In this document: positions 6,379-11,272 of the stretch, in pieces
Layout: each line of letters opens with the position of its first letter
How positions within the stretch are numbered: position 1 is the stretch's first letter
Made by a program: the position numbers and the translations under genes
Origin: Candidatus Rokuibacteriota bacterium
GTDB taxonomy: Bacteria > JAUVQV01
Reading direction: 5' to 3'
DNA: 11,272 nucleotides
NCBI GenBank assembly: GCA_030609125.1
Contig: JAUWCW010000033.1
Location: forward strand, 1-11,272
Notes under the pieces: generated by a model
The model's database searches: none
Seen by the model: the letters and a program-made list of their open reading frames with translations, nothing else
What the model was told of the DNA's origin: nothing

Positions 6379-7758
6379 GTGAAGAATCTCATAGTCATAG
6401 GCGGCGGACCGGGAGGGAATATGGCGGCCCTCACCGCTGCCCGGCACGGAACAAGGGACGTGGTGCTGATCGAGAAGGGGGCACTGGGAGGAACCTGCAC
6501 GAACCGCGGATGCATACCGACCAAGTTCCTCCTCTCCCGGCTGGAGCAGTCCGCTCCAGGCACGGATGACGCCGGCAGAACGTGGCTGAAAATGATAAAG
6601 CACAAGGACGCCCTGGTGAGAGGGCTCTCCTCTTCCATAGGCAGGAGCTGTCGGGAAGCGGGGGTGGAACTGCTTGCCGGACATGGTCGGCTCTGCGGAG
6701 AGCACTGCGTGGAAGTCACCGGGCCCGAAGGCGGGACAACGCGGCTGGAAGCGAAAAAGATCATCATCGCAACCGGATCCTCCCCGGCCAGGATCCCGGC
6801 CTTCTCTATCGACGGTGAACAGGTCCTCACCAGCACCGAAGCCCTGAGCCTGCAGCGCCCTCCCGCCTCCCTGGTCATTATCGGCAGCGGGGCGGTGGGC
6901 TCCGAATTCGCTTTCATCTTCAATCGGGCGGGGACGAAGGTGACTGTCGTGGAAGCCATGGACCGCCTCTTCCCCGGGGAGGACCAGGAGGTACACGATC
7001 TCTTTACCGGCGTCTATCGAAAAATGGGCGTGGATTTCGTGGTCGGAGACACCGTCGACGGAGTCGAGCCGAAAGCGGGCGGCATGGCGACGGTGCGCCT
7101 CAGGTCGGGCGAGACCCTGGAAGCGGAAAAGGTCCTTGTCGGCATAGGGCGTCGGCTTCTGAGCGACGACATCGGCCTGGAAACGGCTGGAATCGAGAGA
7201 GGTCCCGGGGGAGAAGTCCCGGTTGACGATGACCTCCGGACCAGCTGCCCGGACATATTCGCCGTGGGGGACGTGACGGGAAAGATGCTCCTCGCCCACC
7301 TGGCCACGTTTCAGGGGGTGCAGGCCGCCCGCCGTGCCTCGGGAAGCGCGGCACGGGCGGTGCCGTATCACGCGGTGCCCTGGTCGATCTTCACCACACC
7401 CGAAATAGCGACGGTCGGGCTGAACGAGACGGAGGCCGCGAAGAGGGGGGTGGGCTGCGTTTCGGCCATCGTGCCCTGGATGGACAACATCAAGGCCCGG
7501 ATAGACCGGTCCACCGAGGGCTTCGTCAAGATCGTGGCCGACCCCGGGGACGGCCGGATCGTCGGCGGCACCATTGTCGGCAATCACGCCTCGGACATGA
7601 TACACATCCTCTCCACCCACATACACTCCGGCGCGACGGTCACCGACATGGCCGGCATGGTTTTCGCTCATCCCGGCTTGGCGGAGACGGTCTACGAGGT
7701 GGCACAGAAACTCCGGCACGAAGTGGCCCGGGGCGCAAGCGCCGGGGCCGGTAGCTGA
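6379..7758 (+). CDS. lpdA: Dihydrolipoyl dehydrogenase-type FAD/NAD disulfide oxidoreductase
   Basis: A 459-residue pyridine nucleotide-disulfide oxidoreductase, normal length for the E3 family. It has an FAD-binding VIGGGPGGNMAA at 6-17 and the redox disulfide GGTCTNRGCIPTK with Cys40 and Cys45. The second Rossmann motif is VIIGSGAVGSEFA at 167-179, followed by Glu192 in VVEAM, which favours NAD over NADP. The FAD site IFAVGDVTG is at 293-301. The dimerisation domain ends in AHPGLAE, with the catalytic His431-Glu436 pair of lipoamide dehydrogenases. In E3 it reoxidises dihydrolipoamide for 2-oxoacid dehydrogenase or glycine-cleavage complexes. No E1, E2 or lipoyl protein gene is beside it, so the true partner is unclear; a related reductase of another disulfide or metal substrate remains possible. 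The start is GTG 6379, after a GGGGGA tract at 6367-6372. A hairpin region follows it. Confidence 0.88.
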   Translation: MKNLIVIGGGPGGNMAALTAARHGTRDVVLIEKGALGGTCTNRGCIPTKFLLSRLEQSAPGTDDAGRTWLKMIKHKDALVRGLSSSIGRSCREAGVELLAGHGRLCGEHCVEVTGPEGGTTRLEAKKIIIATGSSPARIPAFSIDGEQVLTSTEALSLQRPPASLVIIGSGAVGSEFAFIFNRAGTKVTVVEAMDRLFPGEDQEVHDLFTGVYRKMGVDFVVGDTVDGVEPKAGGMATVRLRSGETLEAEKVLVGIGRRLLSDDIGLETAGIERGPGGEVPVDDDLRTSCPDIFAVGDVTGKMLLAHLATFQGVQAARRASGSAARAVPYHAVPWSIFTTPEIATVGLNETEAAKRGVGCVSAIVPWMDNIKARIDRSTEGFVKIVADPGDGRIVGGTIVGNHASDMIHILSTHIHSGATVTDMAGMVFAHPGLAETVYEVAQKLRHEVARGASAGAGS

Positions 7759-7794
7759 CTCCTCGCTCCCACCCGGAAACACCTGCTTTCTCAA

Positions 7795-7829
7795 CGGTGA
7801 GGTTCGTCACCGACCCTCTCCTGTCGGTG
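7795..7829 (+). other. Two mutually exclusive hairpins after the flavoprotein gene
   Basis: CGGTGA (7795-7800) pairs with TCACCG (7807-7812) around a 6-nt loop. CACCGAC (7808-7814) also pairs with GTCGGTG (7823-7829) around an 8-nt loop. The middle segment is shared, so only one can form at a time. No U-run follows either, so an intrinsic terminator is not supported; the structures may protect the 3' end of the upstream mRNA. Confidence 0.4.
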
Positions 7830-7967
7830 CACTATTGATAGTCTATGGCACCTGAAAAGACCCTCGATCCGGACGGCCACTTCCCGGCAATACTTAAAGT
7901 GACTTATGAACAAAACACAACGGGCGCCCTTGTAAATTGCGTTGTACTCTTTAATCATTCCGCTAAC

Positions 7968-7996
7968 TTGACAGACCACCATAAAGAAAGCATTAT
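7968..7996 (+). promoter_or_regulatory. Putative promoter of the amidase-actin operon (TTGACA / CATTAT)
   Basis: A perfect TTGACA (7968-7973) is followed after 17 bp by CATTAT (7991-7996). TATAAG at 7994-7999 is a better -10 sequence but with a 20-bp spacing. Transcription would start near 8003, giving a leader of about 65 nt before the amidase. Confidence 0.5.
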
Positions 7997-8068
7997 AAGT
8001 GCCGACGGAGGAGTGAGACGCCGTCCGGACAGAAGATTCCCGGCTGAGGAGGGAAGGAGAGGGCGGAA

Positions 8069-9133
8069 TTGGTGCCGATGATTTCGGTTCTCATCGAGCG
8101 CAGGAACCTGAGAATGAAGAGCAACATTCTCAGGGGAGTCTTCGAGGACAATCTGCGCGTCCTCGGCAGGAGGGCAGCGCCCCGGTGGGGGACAGGTTTC
8201 ACGCTCTCGAGGAAACTCCTGCTCTCGCTCTGCACGGCGGTGGTCATGGTCCTTATTCACGGCAGTTTCCCGTCGCACCAGTGGTTCCCGGAGAGTCAGA
8301 TCAGGGCGGGCCTTCTCTACCGGCAGCCCGTCGGCGTGCCGGATCTGCGGGGTCCCGCAGGGGCCCTCTCCGGTGAAGTCTTCCAGGCCCTGACCGAAAA
8401 CCAGGAGGTTCCGCTTTGGCGGCTTCTCGGCATGGGCGTGAAAACCATCATGATCGACCCCGGCCACGGCGGCCGGGACTCCGGCGCCATCGGCACCCGG
8501 GGAACGATGGAGAAAGACCTCGTTCTCGATATCGCCAGAAGGCTCAAGTCGAAGCTGGAGGTTTATGACGATTACCGCGTCGTCCTGACGCGTGACGAGG
8601 ATGTGCAGGTGCCCTTGAAAGAAAGGGTGGAACTGGCGCAGCGCCACCAGGCGGACATCTTCATATCGATTCATCTCAACTACCTGCCGCAGAAGCCCAT
8701 CAACATCATCGAAACCTTCTACTTCGGGCCGTCTGACGACGTCAAGACATCACGCCTGGCGGAAAAGGAGAACGCCGGTTCGGAGATCGGCCTCAACAAT
8801 TTCAAGGAAATGGTGGAGAAACTCAACGACGAGCTCAGGCTTGTGGAATCACGGGAGCTTGCTGTTTCCATCCAGAGCAGCCTCTACAACAGCAGCAGGA
8901 AGCACGGCAGCGACATCTTCGATTACGGTACCAAGCAGGCCCCTTTCGTGGTCCTTCTCGGCGTCGACGTACCGTCCGTCCTGGTCGAACTCTCATGCCT
9001 CAGCAACGTGGAAGAGGAGAAGAAGCTCAACACAGAGAGTCACAGGGAGAACATCGCCCGCTATCTCGAGACCGGCATTCTGGATTATCTGGGAAGAAAC
9101 AAAGGAGAAGCCCTGTATGGCGCAAGCAGATAA
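8069..9133 (+). CDS. Membrane-anchored N-acetylmuramoyl-L-alanine amidase (Amidase_3)
   Basis: A 354-residue zinc amidase that would cleave the bond between N-acetylmuramic acid and the stem peptide of peptidoglycan. The catalytic domain spans about 125-345: IMIDPGHGGRDSGAIG puts zinc ligand His133 in place, Glu148 is in TMEKDL, His202 is in ISIHLN, and catalytic Glu307 is in VLVELSCLSN. These are all the residues of the AmiC/CwlD type. Residues about 49-64 form a single hydrophobic helix after a basic stretch. The topology is then about 48 residues in the cytoplasm, one anchor, and the enzyme in the periplasm; no cleavage site is evident. No SH3, LysM or AMIN wall-binding domain is seen. The start is uncertain: TTG 8069 and GTG 8072 both lie suitably after AAGGAG (8055-8060), while ATG 8078 is too far. 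The 3' end overlaps the actin gene by 17 nt. Confidence 0.92.
   Translation: MVPMISVLIERRNLRMKSNILRGVFEDNLRVLGRRAAPRWGTGFTLSRKLLLSLCTAVVMVLIHGSFPSHQWFPESQIRAGLLYRQPVGVPDLRGPAGALSGEVFQALTENQEVPLWRLLGMGVKTIMIDPGHGGRDSGAIGTRGTMEKDLVLDIARRLKSKLEVYDDYRVVLTRDEDVQVPLKERVELAQRHQADIFISIHLNYLPQKPINIIETFYFGPSDDVKTSRLAEKENAGSEIGLNNFKEMVEKLNDELRLVESRELAVSIQSSLYNSSRKHGSDIFDYGTKQAPFVVLLGVDVPSVLVELSCLSNVEEEKKLNTESHRENIARYLETGILDYLGRNKGEALYGASR
9102..9108 (+). promoter_or_regulatory. Ribosome binding site of the MamK-like gene, inside the amidase gene
   Basis: AAGGAGA sits 8 nt before ATG 9117 and within the last codons of the amidase, whose stop is at 9131-9133. This fixes the actin start and implies translational coupling of the two proteins. 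Confidence 0.8.
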
Positions 9134-10130
9134 GAAGCTTCACATCGGCATCGACCTCGGAACCTCACGGAGCTCAACCGCCGCCGACAACGGCGAAAAG
9201 AGGTGGATCACCAGCTACGTCGGCTGGCCGAAGGATTTCGTCGCCGCCCAGGTGGTGGGAAAAGAGGTCCTCTTCGGCGACGAGGCACTGGAGAACAGGC
9301 TCTCCCTCCAAATCTGCCGACCCCTCGAGAGAGGTATCATCAGGGAGGGGATCGAGCGCAGTGAGGAAGCCGTCAAGGCCATCATCAGGCACCTGGTGGA
9401 GCTGGTCTCGAAGGACTCGGACGCCCGGATCCACGCGGTGGTAGGTGTGCCCGCCGAGTCCCTGAACATCAACAAGCTGGCCATACGCAAGGCGGTGTCC
9501 GAGTACGTTCACTCACTCATGGTGGTCTCCGAGCCCTTCGCCGTCGCCTACGGGATGGGACAGCTGAAAAACGCCATGGTCATCGATATCGGCGCCGGCA
9601 CCACCGATTTCTGCATCATGCACGGCGCCATCCCGGGGGAGGACGACCAGAGGACCAACCTCAACGCCGGGGACCACATCGACGAGCAGCTCTTCAGCAA
9701 CCTCAGTGAGAAGTATCCCAACGCCACGTTCAACATCAACATGGTCCGCCAGTTCAAGGAACAGTACAGCTTCGTCGGCGACATCGACGATGAGATCAAG
9801 GTCGAGATCCCCGTGGACGGAAAGCCCGTCATGCATGACATCAAGGACGAGATGCGCCGCGCATGCGAAAGCATTCTGCCGGCCCTGATCGAGACAACAG
9901 CGGAGCTGATTGCAGGCTTCGACCCCGAGTTCCAGGCAAAGGTGAAGAAGAACATCATTCTCGCCGGAGGGGGGAGCCTTATCCGGGGGATCGACGGCGT
10001 CCTCCAGGAGGCCCTCAAGGAGTACGGATCCTGCAAGGTGACCTGCGTCGACGATCCGCTTTTCGCCGGGTCTCTCGGGGCACTCAAGCTGGCCCAGGAC
10101 ATGCCGGCGTCCTACTGGGAGACTCTCTGA
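9117..10130 (+). CDS. mamK: MamK-family bacterial actin (filament-forming ATPase)
   Basis: A 337-residue actin-fold protein. ATP-binding landmarks are phosphate-1 GIDLGTS at 11-17, the catalytic Glu139 in VVSEPFAVAYG, phosphate-2 VIDIGAGTTDF at 155-165, and the adenosine motif ILAGGGSLIRGI at 281-292. Several features are MamK-like and not MreB- or DnaK-like: the VGWPKD segment at 35-40, GDEALE near 54-59, the PGEDDQ...NAGDHIDEQL stretch at about 173-192, KEQYSFVG at 214-221, GKPV near 235, and a C-terminus ending PASYWETL. Length fits MamK (about 350). MamK polymers align magnetosomes in magnetotactic bacteria; homologues also occur elsewhere, where their role is unknown. No other mam gene is present here. 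The start is fixed by AAGGAGA at 9102-9108. It is co-transcribed with the amidase, which suggests a job in positioning wall remodelling. Hsp70-type function is unlikely, as no substrate-binding domain exists. Confidence 0.88.
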   Translation: MAQADKKLHIGIDLGTSRSSTAADNGEKRWITSYVGWPKDFVAAQVVGKEVLFGDEALENRLSLQICRPLERGIIREGIERSEEAVKAIIRHLVELVSKDSDARIHAVVGVPAESLNINKLAIRKAVSEYVHSLMVVSEPFAVAYGMGQLKNAMVIDIGAGTTDFCIMHGAIPGEDDQRTNLNAGDHIDEQLFSNLSEKYPNATFNINMVRQFKEQYSFVGDIDDEIKVEIPVDGKPVMHDIKDEMRRACESILPALIETTAELIAGFDPEFQAKVKKNIILAGGGSLIRGIDGVLQEALKEYGSCKVTCVDDPLFAGSLGALKLAQDMPASYWETL

Positions 10131-10150
10131 CTGCCCTTCAAACACCGTCT

Positions 10151-10315
10151 CCTGTCTCCGGAAGCTACGCTTACGCCTATGACAGGGACCGGAGGCTGAA
10201 GTGAGTCACCGCACCTTCAGGTCATGTGATCACGAATACGTACGCCGACGGGGTGGTTGGCTTCACAACGACGCCGGAAGGCATCGTGGACTTCACATAC
10301 CTCTGCAACGGTAAA
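10151..10315 (+). pseudogene. Decayed RHS/YD-repeat fragment
   Basis: This gap between genes, read in one frame, gives SYAYAYDRDRRLK, then a TGA stop (10202-10204). In the same frame it continues VTAPSGHVITNTYADG and TTTPEGIVDFTYLCNGK. Both halves match the style of RHS/YD repeats (Y-x-Y-D-x-x-G-R-L, TxPxG, x-Y-x-Y). The DRDRRL segment differs from a DxDGRL consensus by one likely base change. The fragment has no start, too few repeats for a protein, and an internal stop, so it looks like a remnant of a much larger gene. It lies directly after the MamK-like stop and runs almost into the methyltransferase start at 10330. Similarity is judged from memory of the family, not from a search. Confidence 0.5.
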
Positions 10316-10329
10316 GCACCGGAAATCGT

Positions 10330-11085
10330 ATGGATTACTTCATCGAACTCTACGGCTCTCTGCCGCGGGCCGGGCCGGGGGATGATGCCTCGACCCGGAG
10401 GGCCTTCGAGATGATGACGGCCCTTCCGTCCGCGCCAATAATCCTGGACATCGGATGCGGTCCGGGGAGACAGACCATCGAGCTCCTCAGGCTGTCCCGG
10501 GGCAGGGTGACGGCCCTCGACCTGCTGCCGCGGATGATGGAGCGAGTCAGAGAGGCGGCCGAGCAGGCCGGGCTCGCCGACCGTCTCGAGACGGTCCTGA
10601 TGGACATGAACGACATGGAGTTCGAGCCGTCGAGTTTCGACATCGTCTGGTCCGAGGGTGCAATCTACTTTCTCGGATTTGAAAAAGGACTGAGAAAGGT
10701 GAAGGAGTACGTCAAACCCGGCGGGTACGTAGCGGTGAGCGAGGCGGTGTGGCTTAGACCGGATCCTCCCCGGGAGGTCCTCGACTTCTGGAAGGACTAC
10801 CCGGAGATCGACACCGTGGAAAGAAAACTCGAGATCGTAGAGCAGATCGGCTACGAAAGGGTCGGCCACTTCACCCTGCCGGCTTCATCCTGGACGGAAC
10901 TCTATTACGATCCCATGGCGGAGCGTATCGCCCAGCTCGAGGGGGAGTGGAAAGGGATACCCGAGGCCAAGGACGTGCTGGCCGAGGCCCGCAACGAGAT
11001 ATCGGTGTTCCAGCGGTTCTCGAGCTGGTTCAGTTACGCCTTCTTCGTTCTTCGAAAGCCGGAGGAGCCGTCCGGAGGCGAATAA
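10330..11085 (+). CDS. Class I SAM-dependent methyltransferase, about 250-residue family
   Basis: A 251-residue cytoplasmic methyltransferase of unknown substrate. The first 25 residues (MDYFIELYGSLPRAGPGDDAST) match a family whose members begin with a LPR-GPG-ST motif. SAM motif I is ILDIGCGPGRQT at 38-49, with the acidic ALDLLP at 62-67. MDMNDMEF at 91-98 precedes FDIVWSEGAIYFLGF at 103-117, a motif shared across this family, and KPGGYVAVSEAVWLRPDPP at 129-147. The C-terminal part is helical with SWTELYYDP near 187-195 and a final FSSWFSYAFFVLRKP. The start ATG 10330 is fixed by an in-frame TAA at 10312-10314; the ribosome binding site is weak (GGAAA at 10321-10325). It stands alone after the RHS remnant, with no evident promoter, and converges on the gene at the right edge. 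Confidence 0.9.
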   Translation: MDYFIELYGSLPRAGPGDDASTRRAFEMMTALPSAPIILDIGCGPGRQTIELLRLSRGRVTALDLLPRMMERVREAAEQAGLADRLETVLMDMNDMEFEPSSFDIVWSEGAIYFLGFEKGLRKVKEYVKPGGYVAVSEAVWLRPDPPREVLDFWKDYPEIDTVERKLEIVEQIGYERVGHFTLPASSWTELYYDPMAERIAQLEGEWKGIPEAKDVLAEARNEISVFQRFSSWFSYAFFVLRKPEEPSGGE

Positions 11086-11097
11086 CGCGACTTCCTG

Positions 11098-11272
11098 CTA
11101 CCTCGAAATCACATTCTGAACGCGGAAGCCAGATTCAAAGCGGTATTTGTCCCGGTGCTCGTCGCGGCCGGTTTCGGCCTTGTCCGCAGGTTCAACTATC
11201 TTCTCTTTCACAGCCTTGTTGAGCTGTGAAGTATCGTCGTTGCCGCCGGGATGTTTACCTGGCACTGTTTGC
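11098..11272 (-). CDS. C-terminal end of an unrecognised protein (runs off right edge)
   Basis: The last 57 codons of a minus-strand frame, ending at TAG 11098-11100 and open to the window edge. The peptide is hydrophilic: KHPGGNDDTSQLNK, then KEKIVEPADKAETGRDEH, and a final RFESGFRVQNVISR. The composition looks like a real protein end and it converges on the methyltransferase with a 12-bp gap, the usual close packing here. I recognise no family. The stretch is somewhat lower in GC than its neighbours. A chance open frame of this length is possible. Confidence 0.45.
   Translation of the reverse strand, partial: QTVPGKHPGGNDDTSQLNKAVKEKIVEPADKAETGRDEHRDKYRFESGFRVQNVISR

Larger units (their letters stand above)
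7759..8068 (+). other. 310-bp intergenic region with hairpins and amidase promoter
   Basis: No convincing coding sequence lies here on either strand; open frames are short and start or stop at random. The left part holds two competing hairpins (7795-7829). The middle is AT-richer than the genes around it and contains the palindrome GGGCGCCC (7922-7929) flanked by CAA and TTG. The right part holds a TTGACA promoter and a purine-rich leader ending in GGAAGGAGAGGG before the amidase start. Confidence 0.6.

Noticed and set aside
6325-7794. 489-codon minus-strand open frame across the flavoprotein gene
   Set aside because: It is fully antisense to a gene with intact E3 motifs and has shadow-type composition.
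7795-7829. Intrinsic terminator of the flavoprotein gene
   Set aside because: The hairpins form, but no run of T follows either stem.
8841-9116. N-terminal extension of the actin frame by 92 codons
   Set aside because: It overlaps the catalytic end of the amidase, is Ser/Arg-rich without a domain, and the conserved actin fold starts right after ATG 9117 with its own ribosome binding site.
9117-10130. Hsp70/DnaK or MreB identity for the actin-fold gene
   Set aside because: It has no substrate-binding domain. The VGWPKD, KEQYSFVG and C-terminal SYW motifs fit MamK better than MreB.
1-11272. CRISPR array, tRNA or rRNA gene, insertion sequence or transposase
   Set aside because: No regularly spaced repeats, cloverleaf-type sequences, conserved rRNA segments or transposase-like proteins were seen on either strand.

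Overview
The window is a GC-rich, gene-dense stretch of a bacterial chromosome. A lipobox lipoprotein and a Sec-type signal peptide on a methyltransferase point to a Gram-negative cell. The gene mix (long-form HflX, exported isoaspartate methyltransferase, multi-TM spermidine-synthase-like protein, MamK-type actin, YD/RHS-repeat debris) resembles Desulfobacterota or related anaerobes. That placement is inference; no rRNA or tRNA gene is present to fix it.

Layout, left to right. (1) The 5' part of hpt (minus) runs off the left edge, divergent from a small coiled-coil lipoprotein (plus). (2) The lipoprotein converges on hflX (minus), with a 22-bp 3' overlap. (3) hflX and pcm (plus, exported isoaspartyl methyltransferase) diverge from a compact intergenic region. 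Its two promoter-like TTGACA boxes lie in a 9-bp inverted repeat. (4) pcm converges on a minus-strand pair, with a 79-bp overlap. The pair is a small class I methyltransferase followed 8 nt later by a 789-residue membrane protein with a degenerate spermidine-synthase domain. (5) A dihydrolipoamide-dehydrogenase-type flavoprotein (plus) diverges from that pair. (6) After a 310-bp gap with hairpins and a promoter come two overlapping plus-strand genes: a membrane-anchored N-acetylmuramoyl-L-alanine amidase and a MamK-family bacterial actin. (7) A roughly 170-bp stretch reads as a decayed RHS/YD-repeat fragment, broken by a stop. (8) It is followed by another class I methyltransferase (plus) and the C-terminal end of an unrecognised minus-strand gene at the right edge.

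Most genes are housekeeping or enzyme genes without a shared pathway. The one clear functional unit that looks unusual is the amidase-MamK pair. A cell-wall hydrolase tethered to the inner membrane is co-transcribed and probably translationally coupled with a filament-forming actin best known from magnetosome alignment. No mam gene other than this one is visible. This is the best candidate here for an undescribed system.
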